Below, piece after piece: positions 34,869-46,515 of a stretch of 64,000 nucleotides of DNA. The position numbers and the translations under genes are program-made. This DNA is from Trichobilharzia regenti. Taxonomy: Eukaryota > Platyhelminthes > Trematoda > Strigeidida > Schistosomatidae. A model generated the notes under the pieces. That model had not been told where the DNA came from. It was given only the letters and a program-made list of their open reading frames with translations, and did no database searches. Location: positions 14,925,452 through 14,989,451 of the forward strand of contig OX235267.1 of the NCBI GenBank assembly GCA_944472135.2. The letters are read 5' to 3'. The number at the start of each line of letters is the position of its first letter. The first letter of the stretch is position 1.

Positions 34869-35446
34869 TTACTTTACTTTACTTTACTTCGGCTATTTCT
34901 TACGGGAGGATGAGCCGGCTTCATGAACTCATGAAGTTTCATGGGAATTGAGTACGAGTTATGTCCCCAGGATAGCTCGGCCTTTTGTTTGAGAGTGCAG
35001 CTCTAGCCTTTACACAACCAAGTGTTACCTACAGGGCAGTAGGAGTGGAGTAGGGAGTCCACTATCCATTGTCAGCCAGCCGGTGACCGGAGTCCGGTTC
35101 ATACGCCTTTTTGAATGGGGCCAGACATCCAGGGAATCCAATAAGCCCTTTGTCCATACGTCTACCGGTGAGCTTCATACGCCAGCCGTTGGAGGTTTGG
35201 AATCAGGGTTTAGCCATCTCCCCTAGACTGTCATCCAATGGACAGTCAACCCGGTGAAGAGCGCCAGGCATCCGCTTTTGACCTCTCACTTCGGTGAAAA
35301 AACCACCTCCGCCACGTGAAGGCAGTGAATAGGACTTCCTCAGGAGAGGCTATGTAAGACGCCCGGTCATATGGGAACATTTCAAGAGGTGTACGGAGGG
35401 GTGGCCAACCCGCAGCGCAAGGCACCCACTCCCGACTATCCTGAGG
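34869..35446 (-). mobile_element. Element B, internally deleted copy
   Basis: Same element as 415-1304, lacking about 290 bp between two catgaa repeats near 34925. Its 3' tail is the reverse complement of (GTAAA)n. A 7-bp direct repeat ctcaatc flanks it (34862-34868 and 35447-35453). Confidence 0.7.
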
Positions 35447-35630
35447 CTCAATCCCCTTTGACATAATTTAATTTCCCTTATTTCTCTTATTTTTATGATT
35501 TCAGTTGAACTCAGTAAATTGTTAACCACTTTATGAGTTACTCATCACCTTACGCATCTCTCGTCTTTATCACGTAACTCCTTTACCATTAATATTAGTA
35601 AAAAGTTTGAGCATTGTGGATTAGATCAAG

Positions 35631-35760
35631 TAAAGTATAATTATATTTCAATAGTTTACACACAATGATAACTGTTTTGTTATTGGTAATTTTGCTCGAA
35701 ATGTTACCAATATCAAAACTTATCATTGTGTGTAAAGCACTGAAATATAATTGTCCTTTA
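35631..35760. repeat. 58-bp inverted-repeat hairpin
   Basis: Arm 35631-35689 is nearly complementary to 35704-35760 with a 14-nt loop. Flanking direct repeat cctttaccatta at 35580-35591 and 35755-35766. It could be a foldback element or a small-RNA precursor. Confidence 0.75.
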
Positions 35761-35844
35761 CCATTATATGCATACATTTATTTTGTTTAAACTTAAACTG
35801 CCTGTGTAAAAACTAATATAAGCGTAATTTTTCGAACACTGTTC

Positions 35845-35975
35845 ACTAATTTTGGAATCTCCTGTCAATTGAAATCATGTAAAATTTGCAAGCTGTGAGC
35901 AGCTGGTGAGAAGCCCAACAAAGCAAACAAAATGATGATACCATCTTCTTATTCTGCATAAACTGCCATATTGTT
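35845..35975 (+). mobile_element. PLE-1 3' UTR fragment
   Basis: atgtaaaatttgcaagctg, gctggtgagaagcc and gataccatcttcttattctg mirror the PLE-1 UTR at 18360-18480 in opposite orientation. Confidence 0.5.
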
Positions 35976-36092
35976 CTCGCTTTATTAGAATATTTAACAT
36001 ATTGTGACAAATGTGTCCTGTAATCAAATACCTCACGAGAGTATTATTCGCGTATTTGTAGTCGAAAATGCTTAATAATAAATAATATATAA

Positions 36093-36329
36093 TTTTTCCT
36101 TCACGTTCCCCAGTGGAACATAGGGCTTCAAGCTAGTAGCTTGAAGTTTCTGTAGCAGTGTTTATTTTACAGGATGGGGTTGCTAGCTAGCCTCATGCCT
36201 AGCCAACCTTTCCTCTTTACCAGAATTATTTCTGGCTTAGAGAGGTAAGGGTGTGCGTCGGCCGGGGATTGAACCCCTGGCCATGTGCATGGTCGGTGAG
36301 CGTCCTAACCGCTATACCACCGACGCACG
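36093..36329 (-). mobile_element. SINE-1
   Basis: Nearly complete reverse copy: ttcacgttccccagtgg to the tRNA-like head ending accgacgcacga. Confidence 0.85.
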
Positions 36330-36625
36330 ATTCAAGTGTTGGTTTGTAGGGATTTGATTTGAAAATGCTTAGGTCTAATAGAAATATCAATAATCGTAAT
36401 GTCTAGACAATCACAAAAATTGATTTAATGTCTCTCGTATGATTGAAGGTTTGATCATTACCTAGTATTAGTTAGAGAATCATTGGAAGATCAATAGAGA
36501 GTATTGGACAGCTGTTTCGTCAGCTTAGTTTGGGAGTCTTGATGAGTAGACAGTCACTGAGGTTTAATTCCCTGATTTTCATATGGTTCTCTAACTGATA
36601 TCAATTTGTGATAAAACCTCTAATC
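36330..36625 (-). mobile_element. SINE-3 fragments
   Basis: ttcaagtgttggtttgtagg at 36330-36358 and a tail block at 36440-36560 with gacagctgtttcgtc. An unrelated 80 bp lies between. Confidence 0.55.
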
Positions 36626-36639
36626 AAAGAAGTCTCGTA

Positions 36640-37100
36640 TGATTGGTTATTAGTATGGCGACAAAGGCACTTCGAAAAAAAATACATATCTTCATCAACA
36701 GCTGTCTTCGCTCAGTACTTCGCGTAAGATGAGATGGCCGCCAGAAAAGATCAACAACAGAGAGGGATCTCCGGCAATGAACGAACCAACCCAGCAGGAA
36801 CCAAATGTACAGCAAATATGCAGACAGAAATGGAGGTGGGGATTGGAGGCCATACTCTGAGAAAACAAACCATCATCAAGTGAATGACATCTGACACCAT
36901 GCCATCGCTTGAGTGTAACCCTAGTGGGAAGCGGTGAGTTAGTTGATGGTCAGTGTCATAGTGATATGGAGGAAAAGGTCATGCAAAAAGGAGGCGAAAA
37001 CATATGGACAGATGTGAAGCCAGATGAAATCTTTGGCTGAGAACCGAACGCAATGGAGATGTGTGGCTGAAGCTCTATGTTCCTTTAAGAATTAAAGGAA
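36640..37100 (+). mobile_element. LINE 3' fragment (family RTE-C)
   Basis: Reads FINSCLRSVL, then WPPEKINNR- and KWRWGLEAIL-like pieces with frame breaks, ending at ttaaggaaac. Same family as 41460-42090 and 52700-53740. Confidence 0.65.
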
Positions 37101-38320
37101 ACAAAAATAATAATGGTGAGGGGAGGATGTAGATTCTTGTTTCTATGCGGTTAGGCGGTGTTGTATCATTCCGATTACACATGTATTGCTGATATTGATT
37201 CGATGAAGAGAGATTCAGTGGTAAACCCTCTTTCTCTATTAATACGTTTGACCTTATCCCACTCAATTGTGTGATTAAATGCAAACGCATTTGGCCAACT
37301 GTTCTAGATCTAGGTGAATTTTTTTATCTTCTAATAACCCAATTGACCCCAATCTACTAGTTTTCTGAGTGAAGTAGTAGAGCGTGTTGACCAATTCACT
37401 TATTTGGGAAGCTGTATTAGCCAGTGCCAACGCCAATGGATTGATCGCTGACGAAATCTCAGTACAGATACAAAGGGCTAGTTTACGCCGTCTCTGGCTG
37501 ATTTGACGTGATATCCGCCTGGCTGCTGACCAAAGGACGTGTGTACTGTGCTCAGCGGTCACTTGGCTTTGTCCTCCTTTATGGCTGTGAGACCTGGCCA
37601 TTGAAGGTGGAAGACATGAAAAGACTGGCAAGCTAGCTGTCTTTGATCATAGGTGCCTGCGTTCTATCTCCCGTGTGAAGTGGTGTAATATAGAGTGAGC
37701 AATATTGAGGTTAGACCATTAGTCGAGTGCTAGGTAAGTGGGAGGGGAAATCAATCGACGAGGTGGCTGTGAAGTTACATGGATTGAGAGAGGTGGTTGG
37801 GACATGTGTTACGTATGTCTAACATGGCCATCGATTGCCTTCCTTGACAATGGGCAATGCTAACTGACATAGGGTCAGGCTGGAAAAGAGCTAGCGGTGG
37901 TCAAAGGAAAAATGACTTCATCAGTCAATGGAATAAATCCACAAAAGTTAGTTTAAGCCAGATAGGGAGGGAGGGAGGGAGGTGTAGACTTCCTGACTGG
38001 TTGGAGTCCTAGGGATGGTAAACAATAATGGCTAGAAACAATCGGTGATATGGCTCAAAATCGTCGTTTTCAGTGGCTGGCGCAGATGCATCCACTCCTT
38101 GTGACTTATGATATCTAATAAAACTAAATGACTCTTTGATATTACAATTCTTTTTGTCTCATATTCCTGTTAACTGTCTCTATTTTGCGTTTCTTTTTAT
38201 TTTCCCCTTTGTTTTTTTATGCTGAGTGAAGTGTGGTGACTTGAACTGCTGTACACCGGTGCGAAGTAGTTCTATGTTGAAAGCAGACAGAATCTACTAG
38301 TTTGACCTATGCAGTTTTCG
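37100..38320 (-). mobile_element. PLE-3 3' fragment, split by RTE-A
   Basis: 37100-37363 matches PLE-3 UTR and coding blocks (attgattcgatgaa, ccactcaattgtgtg, aatctactagtttt) and resumes at 38291 (agtttgacctatgcag). Confidence 0.6.
37364..38290 (+). mobile_element. RTE-A LINE, 5'-truncated insertion with target duplication
   Basis: About 925 bp, flanked by the 13-bp duplication aatctactagttt (37351-37363 and 38291-38303). It starts inside the reverse-transcriptase C-terminal region (VDQFTYLGSCI) and ends with the RTE-A 3' UTR. No poly-A tail is visible. Frame broken. Confidence 0.8.
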
Positions 38321-38384
38321 TGTCCTTTACCTTTCTTATCACATTCCATGCATGCTTATTTGTATATAATACCTTCTACTCCAT

Positions 38385-38575
38385 TACAGTCAATATCCTT
38401 CAAGGAGAATTGTCCGAGTGATTCTTTCTCCAGTGTTAATCACATTGAAAAGTTGACTGACAGAATTCCGTTTCAACCGAAACCGCCGACTAGACACCCA
38501 TTGTCCAATCAACATATCCATTATAGTCCGACAGGAGGCCAATTGCAAGCCCGTATAGAGGAATTGTGATATTGT
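38385..38575 (+). other. Unrecognised open frame, possible exon or repeat piece
   Basis: After ctccattacag an open frame of about 64 codons runs to TGA (38567-38569), reading SFKENCPSDSFSSV and FQPKPPTRHPLSNQH. It resembles no family I know. A B-box-like gggttcgagtcc follows at about 38597. The acceptor-like start is suggestive only. Confidence 0.25.
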
Positions 38576-38639
38576 GAACTGCAGCACTAAGTGACCCGGG
38601 TTCGAGTCCTAGCGGTGACAAACGCCAACAAGCACAAAA

Positions 38640-39490
38640 ACCCCAGTTGGTTCACAATTTCCTATCGATTGCTTCCAACCATCAACTATCAACAGTCTGT
38701 AGGGTGGGTATTTATGCTATTCAGCTCACTAGTTCTGAATTCAATTAGATTTTGAACTGTAACATGTGAAGTAGAGAATAGGGAATATACTGAACAAACT
38801 GTTTCGTCCCAAAATTTTGCGACTTTTCATCAGTACACCCACAGCTTTCAGTCTATGAAACTAGTCGTCTGATTATCATTGCACTAAATCTTACTAAGAA
38901 TAAACTAAGAGAAAGCAACCTGTCTGTTATGAACGCTTGTCGACAGGTATCTTCTTTGTGTGTGCGTGTGTGCGGATCAGCTACACACCTAAATACACAA
39001 TTTTCAATGATGACTTTGCATACTGGTCCACTCTGTATTGTCTCTATAATACCCTCCCATTAGAATTTACACTAGACTAATTAACTCGCTAACTGTAAGC
39101 ATAAATGAAATTCTTCTCCTTTTTCTCTAATTTTTTTTAAAATTTGAGTTTTATTCATTTACTGGATTGTCTGAATTCCACCTGGTTGAACTCTACTGTC
39201 AATGACTCCTTCCTCACATGAATTAAGTGCTAGTTAGGTAGTCTTTTTCTTTGTCATTAGGGTGTGGTTATAACTGTCAATTTTTTTAAACTATTAGTAG
39301 ACGGAGTATAACATTTTAAATGTCCGATTGGACGTACAACAATGTCGGCTTCTTCTCTCTCTCTTTCTTTTTTTAGAAAAATACGGTTTATTATTATTGT
39401 TGTTGTTAGTTGGTTGTAGTAGTATTGGTATTGAGTAGTATTCGTTCTTTTCTACAGCAATTCAATCTGAAAGTTAATTCTAGATTATCT
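38640..39490. other. Intergenic, nothing recognised
   Basis: AT-rich sequence with short pyrimidine and ATT/TTG runs. No coding or clear repeat signature. Confidence 0.5.
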
Positions 39491-39494
39491 ATTA

Positions 39495-40180
39495 GGTATT
39501 GGTTTTGTAGGGATTTGACTGATTGCTTGATTGATTGGTTACAGGATTTCATCATGAACTGACACATCGGTTAGAGAACCGAGTACTGAAAAGCCAGTTA
39601 TCTCGTCAGACTAGTTTGGGACTCTTCAGCAGTACACACACGCCCAACTGCCAGGGTTTGAACCCTGGAACTTCTGGTTACAAGGCGAGCTAGCATGTAG
39701 ACCATTCATCAGCTACTGGGACCGGCCAATCCAATGGGCATTCAGTGCAGGAATTCCAAGTTCTTCCAATTCATGACATAGCGCGACCGCTAGCCAGTGT
39801 CTTCGGCGATTATTTGTCTTCACACCCGAACATTCGCTTCACCCTATTGAACCCGACGTCAGGAATGGTTGGGTGTGAGGACAAATAATCGCCACAGAAG
39901 ACATTGGCTAGAGGTCGTGCTATGTCGTGAATTAGCCGGCAGAAGTTGGAATTCATTGACCAGTCATTGGATTGGTGAGTCCCAATGGCTAAATGGTCTA
40001 AGAGCTAGCTCACCTTTTAATCAGAAGGTCCCGGGTTCGACCCCTGTCTGTGGGGTGAGTGCGTACTGTTGAAGAGTCCAAAACTAGTTAGAAGAAACAG
40101 CTGGCTGTCCACTACTCCAATGTCGGTTTGCTGATGGTCCTCTAACCAATGTGTCAGTTCATTATGAAATCTTGTAACTA
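39495..40180. mobile_element. SINE-3 inverted pair
   Basis: Minus copy 39495-39862 and plus copy 39863-40180 meet in their left blocks. Both heads have B boxes (ggtttgaaccc and gggttcgacccc). A tagatta direct repeat flanks the pair. Confidence 0.8.
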
Positions 40181-40267
40181 ATTTTAGATTAACTAAACTA
40201 CCTGTGAAAAAATTCATATTTCAGTATGTTTCTAAAATAATTGTGATGCAACTGATTGGAGATATTT

Positions 40268-40495
40268 TTTTTGCCTTCACGTCCCCAGTGGAACATAGGG
40301 CATCAAGCTAGTGGCTTGAAGTTTCTGAAGCAGTGTTTATTTTTACAGGATGGGGTTGCTAGCCTTATGCCCAACCCTTCATCTTTACCAGCTTTATTTC
40401 TGGCTTATCGAGGTAAAGGATTGCATCGGCCGGGTATCGAACCCCAGACCATGTGCATGGTCGGCAAGCATCCTAACTGCTATGCCACTGACGCT
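40268..40495 (-). mobile_element. SINE-1 with 13-bp target duplication
   Basis: Complete reverse copy. attggagatattt occurs at 40255-40267 and 40496-40508. Confidence 0.9.
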
Positions 40496-40979
40496 ATTGG
40501 AGATATTTAATCGGTAACAATTTTATTTCTATTTATTTGAACACAAAATCCTTGGTACTATATGGCACCAAAAAGATGCGCCACACAATAATGATAAAAA
40601 GTAAACACATAGGTGGAGAACTTTTAAAAAACTTCATCTGGGAGGAAAGCAGTTCTATTGGAAAAGTTCAAACAGCATTCGTAGGATTATTTTCACAAAG
40701 GGAAGAAAGTAGAAAATTGCAGTATTTTTGCCACTGATGAATGGCGATTCTTGGCCATATCTGATAACGGTTCGAGGCACCGATTCGAGTTATCTCTCGG
40801 AGTCCAACCAGGAAGTCTTGACGCATAAAACACAAATATCCTTCATTCTACGAGGCCACTTCATGGGCTGACCATCTCTCCGCTTTTTTCATCCAGTTTC
40901 AGGGCTGACTAGCCACCAGGGACCACCGGCATGGAAGCCTCCTCTAGGATGGACATTAATTATATGATTGTGATAATGT

Positions 40980-41120
40980 CGAAATTTTAAACAGAGGAAA
41001 CATCAAAAGTACTGCCAGGGAATTTCTAGAAGCCTGGTGTTCAAACGAATATGCAATTAACAAACATGTTAATATAGACCAAATCTACCAACTAATAAAA
41101 AGTAAATCACATGTGACGAG
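40980..41120 (+). mobile_element. Penelope-like element C-terminus
   Basis: Open + frame: TAREFLEAWCSNEYAINKHV then DQIYQLIKSK, the conserved PLE tail after the GIY-YIG domain. Nothing further upstream is intact; 40510-40980 is otherwise unrecognised. Confidence 0.6.
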
Positions 41121-41459
41121 AAAGTTTAAAATCCAAGTCAATAGAAAATGGTCAATACATATGTAAAGATGGTTACCGGGAGACGCAATTATATCACTCA
41201 TGAAGAAATTTAAATCAGTTCACATTATGCTAAGAATTGCGCTGAAGGGGGATGTTATCCATAAGGGGTGGACGACGAAAGCTCCTCAACTAAACCAACC
41301 AGCTCAGCCAGCAATATTAAACTTCAAATCACCTACCTGAACTAAAAATCTTCTCTAGTATCTATTAACCGTCAGTCCCAGGAATCTAGTTGTAGATATT
41401 TATTGCTGATAAGGTGATACAGAATCGTTAATACTCTAAATTCTTCGTATATATATATA

Positions 41460-42090
41460 TACCTGGGAAGCATCGATTCAAATACAGGCGGATGGAACTA
41501 ACGAGGATATCAAAGCCAGAATCGGAAAAGCAAGACAAGCTTTCATTACTATCAAGTCAGTGTGGAGGTGAACAGCACTCAGCATCAAAAATAAGATCCG
41601 GATTTTCAACTCCAATGTGAAGTCAATCAGTGCTACTATACGGATCAGAGACCTGGCGCGTTATCAAGCGCATCTCAAACAAACTTCAGACCTTCATTAA
41701 CAGTTGTCTTCGCTCAATACCACTCAAGATCAGATGGCCGGCCAGAAAAGATCAGCAACAGGGATCTCTGGCAATGAGCGAACCAACCCAGCAGGAACCG
41801 ATTGTAAAACAAATAGGCAGGAAGAAATGGAGATGGATTCCAGGCCATACTCTGAGAAAACAAACCATCAAGTGACATCACTAGACAAGCCATTGCTCGA
41901 GTGGAACCAGAAAGGGAAGTGGTGAGTTGGTCGTCAGTCCGATGGTGACTTGGAGGAGGTCATGTGAGGAGGAGATGAAAGCATGTGGACAGACTTGGAG
42001 CGGGGTGAAAAAGTAGGCAGAAAACCGAAGGCGATGGAGGCGCGCATCTGAAGCCCTATATTCCTCTAGGAGTTAAAGGATATAATAATA
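41460..42090 (+). mobile_element. LINE 3' fragment (RTE-C)
   Basis: Reads ADGTNEDIKARIGKARQAF, LLYGSETWRVIKR, NKLQTFINSCLRS, IRWPARK, RKKWRWIPGHTLRK and LEWNQKGK across two frames, then an ATA-type tail (ataataataatt). This is the C-terminal end of a non-LTR reverse transcriptase. Two frameshifts. Confidence 0.75.
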
Positions 42091-42109
42091 ATTATATATT
42101 ATTCCCAGG

Positions 42110-42440
42110 TAGGAAGGTAGGTAGGTAAAGGAGGTTATTTCTTTCAGGTTCTTCCCATTTATGCTGGCTGAAATTTGTCTGTTGTTATTTCTGTGGCTTT
42201 TGGTGTTGGCCAAGAATCTTCATCACCTACCTCTGTTTTCTTTATGTTCACCTGAAGTCCAATCTTCTCTAAATGCTTCCTCTGTCGCCAAACTTGTTGC
42301 TTTTCACTTGCACATATTCCAGTTTGTGGGAAATCAGACATATGCATATCATCGGCGAAGTCCAGATCCTCCAAGTTCTTTTTTGTGTGAGTCCATTTTA
42401 TGCCTGTTTCCTCATTGTCTGTCGCAGTAATATATATTCA
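42110..42440 (-). mobile_element. LINE reverse transcriptase palm fragment (RTE-C)
   Basis: The minus strand reads ETGIKWTH, then LDFADDMHMSDF and IGLQVNIKKTEV. FADD is the reverse-transcriptase active-site box (usually YADD/FADD). It lies in the opposite orientation to the adjacent 41460 copy. Confidence 0.75.
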
Positions 42441-42829
42441 TATTCATTGAACGTTTCACTGCATAAATTATAGTAGAAATAACCTAATTAACAAAACAGA
42501 AGAAGAAGAAGAAGTCAGGAACCCCATCAAAGTTCAATATTCACGTGTAACAAAGATACATACCTCTCTTTTTCCATAAAAAGAAATTGTAATTGTTTGA
42601 TTGTTTGCTTGCCCGCCAGCTTCTAAATAAGCATTAAGATATATGTGTGTAATGTTATATTTGTTATGCATTGCATCAAAACGCGGTATCATGTGCACTG
42701 ATTCATTCATATACAGTGAATTCCAATATTTTTATTCACACACTTACAAAGTTTCGATTATCTCAAGGCAATTCACTTGATGATAGATAGTTTTAAAATG
42801 ATGTTAATTCCAATAGTTATTATTATTAT

Positions 42830-43200
42830 TATTGATATTCCCTTGGGTTCCGAGTAAAATATCGGGCTTCAACAAGGCATCTCCGATTTCTTATATTTGT
42901 CACTGTCCTTTTCATCTGGTGGGAGCCACGATTGCCCATAATTTGTCATCTCCTCCATGTTACCCTCGCATTGACGATCTATTCGTCGCTTTCCATGAGG
43001 ATGTAACTCGAGTGATGTCATTCGACGACCTGCTTAGGCGTTTTCCCAATCCACCTCCATTTCCTCTTACGTACTTGTCGAGCAATCGGTTCTTCGTTGG
43101 TTTATTCATTGCCAGACTCTCTTCTTGCTAATTCTATCTCACTGGCCAGCAGGTGGTCCACTGGCCATTCGACCTTCAGTATGGAGCCGACCAACCAACC
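42830..43200. repeat. Unclassified dispersed repeat
   Basis: Second copy of the repeat at 16495-16790. No recognised coding content. Confidence 0.4.
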
Positions 43201-43684
43201 AACCAGCTACCGAAATGGGCAGCTGTTGATAAGAGTCTGCACTTACTCGCTAACTAACATACAGTGCTAGTTTCTCACCTGTATAGAAAAAAGTGACTGG
43301 CTGACTGAGCGACTTGACATTTGTGTTGAACAGAATTCGAATCTTGTTGTCTATGCTAACTGACTGGCTATGACATCTCCATTCATGCTGTCCGACTGCT
43401 CGCCTACTTACCTGTCTACCTGCCTGTAGTTGAAACCGTGCTGGCTTCCTAACTGCCTAGATAAGTGAGGGCAGGAAGTAACCTGTTTCATTGCTCATAA
43501 TCTCATACTTCATAACTGTATTCACAGGACTTCAAGATTTGCTTTACATGCATGCATATTTTTCACTATTCCGCCTTGTTATTCATTGTAATTTTCCATA
43601 TATCTAGTTTAGGTGTTGCATCATTTCCATTGCACTTGTTTGCTGTTGATTCGATGAACAAACATTCAATGATTAACGTCTCTT

Positions 43685-44339
43685 AGTATTTAATTGGCGG
43701 ATGGTGACTATCACTGGAATCCAGGATGCGCATTTCGTCCTATTCGAGACGCGTCGGCCAGTGGATGTATCTGCATTTCCCAGTGAGTGATGATGTTCCC
43801 ACCGAGGCCCGAACCCAGCACCCATAGTTATGATCCGCGAAAGCGTCATTTACTAGACCACTTGGGCCATGAGAGCCACCTCTTGTGCAACGGGTCATAT
43901 TGATTTGATTGAATTTGAAATTTTCCCGTCGATTGATCGGATCGAAGTGGTCGGTCTCAGGTTGACGTGTCGGCTTCTTGTGCAGACGCTTCGACGATGT
44001 CTAGGTAACTAGCAGTGGAATCCAGGATGCGCATTTTGTCCTATTTGGGACTCGTCAGCTGGATGTACCTGGATAACGCTTTGGCGTTCAAAACTACAGG
44101 GCACTGGGTTCGAGACTCATTGGTGTGAACATCATCATTCACTGGGGAATGCAGGTTCATCCACTGGCTGACGCGTCCCGAATAGGATGAAACGCGCTTT
44201 TCCTGGATTCCACTGCTAGTCACCATCCATCAATTAATGCCCAGACATCGTCGAAGCATCTGCACAAGAAGCCGACATGTCAACCTGACACCGAGCACTT
44301 CGGTCCAATCAATCGATGGGAAAATCGCAAATTCAATAA
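43685..44339. mobile_element. Sm-alpha composite inverted insertion with 13-bp target duplication
   Basis: gattaacgtctct occurs at 43671-43683 and 44340-44352. Between lie minus Sm-alpha blocks (hammerhead 43715-43770, head, linker, tail, second hammerhead 44018-44071) and a plus unit (head, hammerhead 44157-44212, tail). Confidence 0.85.
44018..44071 (-). ncRNA. Hammerhead ribozyme with GAAA changed to AAAA
   Basis: CUGACGA, perfect stem II GUCC/GGAC, AUC site and stem I CCAG/CUGG are kept, but the 3' core begins AAAA. Predicted inactive. Confidence 0.65.
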
Positions 44340-44574
44340 GATTAACGTCTCTCTTTCTATCTCCCTCTCTCTCTCTCTAACTTAATTATAGTGTTTTTTA
44401 ATATTTTCCCCATATCCCATCCCATTGTGTGATTACATTCAAGTGAATACTTCATTGAAGTGGTCGACCTGTTTTCTAGATTATTTGATTTAACAGTTTC
44501 AATCATTCTAACTTTAGCTAATTTTCTATGTTCTGACTGATCTACTAGTATGATCTGTATCTGAGTGACTGACA

Positions 44575-45790
44575 AGTTTCAGCATAGAACTCCTTTGCAC
44601 AGATAAGCGCAGCAGTTCGATTTACCACACCCGCTCCATCTACCACACAAAGCAAGAAAAGAGGGTAATGAGAGATTCAAAAGAGAGGCAGATAACAAAC
44701 AGAAATATGAAGCAAAAACAATAGTAATATAGAGAAACAGTAAAGCGGTATTGGATATGATAAATCACAAAGAGTGAATGCATCTACGCCAGCCATTGAC
44801 AATGACGATTTTCAGCCATATTACCAATTGTCTTCAGCCCCCACCATTGGTTATTTACCATACTGAGGACCCAAACCAGTCTGTCAGTCAGGAAGTCTAC
44901 ACCTCCCACTCTACATGGTTGGCTGGCTTAAAATAACTGTTGTGGATTTATTTCATTGATTGATGCAGTGTTTTCGTTCAAGCACCACTAGGCAACTCTT
45001 TTCCAATCTGATCAATCCTATGACGGTTAGCTAACATTGACCACTGTCGAGGTAGGCGATCGATGGCACACCAACACATGTCCTAAATATCTCTCTCAAG
45101 TGGTGTAACTTCACAGCCACTTTGTCGATTGCCTTCAACTCCAACTCACCTATCACTCGATCCATGCCTCACCTCAATACTACCGCCATATAATATCGCT
45201 TAATACGGGAGATGAAACACAGACAGATACCTATGATTACAGGCAACTCCTTAGCCAGTCTTTTCATGTCTTCCACTTACGATGGGGGCTATATCTCACA
45301 GTCAGCCATGCAATACAAGGGGGCAGAGTGAAGCGCTGCTGGGTAGTACACACACCTTTTGGTTGACAGCCAGACAGCCATCTGGATATCACGTCTACTA
45401 AGCCAAAGATAGCATAATTTCGCACGCAGATGTCATATGAGCCTTCTGTCCGGTTCTTAGATCTCGTCAGCGATCAGATAAGCCTATCAGGACTGACGTA
45501 ACCCTCCAAATAAGTGAAGTGGTCAACACTCTACACCAGCTGCTTCACTTCTGCCCATCTCTACGCAAGGATTGAGTTGATGTATTCGAGTCCAGTTCTG
45601 TAGCCTTGTCATCTTACATTCGACAGCAGTAGCGAACCGCATGCCAGACATTCGAAGGTTGCTCACTGCTCAAGGTGTTCAGAATACTCTGTTCTATTTT
45701 GTCCACGTCTTTACGTAGCATTGAGGACTGTTTCACCTGTATATTCTAAGTTGACAAGATTATTCCCTGGTGATCACAAGTCAAACCTGA
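44575..45790 (-). mobile_element. RTE-A LINE fragment inserted in PLE-3
   Basis: Reverse complement of the RTE-A reverse-transcriptase C-terminal part and 3' UTR. An imperfect flanking duplication ctgagtgactga / ctgagtcgctga. Non-coding. Confidence 0.7.
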
Positions 45791-46267
45791 GTCGCTGATT
45801 TATTTTAAAAGGCCTCTTAGTTATTACATGGTAATTAGTAAATTATATTATTTTCTTAATTGGTTCTATCATGTCCTTTAGCCAACAAAGTGTCACTTTA
45901 GTTAATTCCAGCCTTGCTAAGAAAATCCTGTGTTGGTCTTCTTATATCCCATCTTTATATGACAGTACTATTGAGGCTTTAGATTCTTTAGTGATTAAAT
46001 CATTTTCATTACGGGTCTTCATATAATTTTGAATAAACTCTGGTGGGTAGTTAGTTATTCCCCAGCCAGTAAAATTTTTTCTTTATTTGTTCGACTTCAT
46101 TATTTTAAAACTTCTAACCTACTAGTTAGGTGCCTGACTCCATGAATATAAATGTTTTAGTAAATCTAAATTTTACGAGAAAGAACAACAGAGTGACCGA
46201 AGAAATAAGCATTCCCTTTCAATTGGCAGTTCCTTGTCATCGACTGGCTATTCAATAAACCCTGTGA

Positions 46268-46515
46268 GTGCATCCAATGAAGAGTCTCACACTAGGACGA
46301 AGCAACTGTCCAATACTCCCAGGTTGTCTTAGTGGCCTAATGGTCTACGAACTAGCTAGCCTTGTAATTACAAAGTTCTGGCTTCGAACTCCGGTAGTAG
46401 GTGCTGGAGAGTCGGAAAGTAGGCCGACGAAACAGCCGGCTGTCCAGTATTCCAGTGGTGGTTTTCTAATGGTTCTCTGACCAATGTCACCTCATAATGA
46501 AATCCTGTAACACAT
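46268..46515 (+). mobile_element. SINE-3 tandem junction
   Basis: A plus tail fragment (aatgaagagtctcacactag, ggacgaagcaactg) runs straight into a second plus head (ttagtggcctaatggtctac), then a second tail. 46516-46930 shows nothing recognised. Confidence 0.65.

Larger units (their letters stand above)
33690..34870. mobile_element. PLE-1 fragments interrupted by SINE-3 and SINE-2
   Basis: PLE-1 3' UTR pieces at 33690-33734 and 34086-34150 (aagtttatgtacagaaaa) match 18340-18480. 34595-34870 reads TYIGRT and IKCLKSDL-like sequence on +. The SINE-3 and SINE-2 are listed separately. 33081-33690 holds nothing recognised. Confidence 0.55.
43590..46180 (-). mobile_element. PLE-3 Penelope-like element, twice interrupted
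   Basis: PLE-3 sequence occurs at 43590-43684, 44340-44574 and 45790-46180 (ttcttaattggttctat, ccagccttgctaagaaaatcc), matching 13660-14170. The gaps are an Sm-alpha dimer and an RTE-A copy. Confidence 0.7.
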
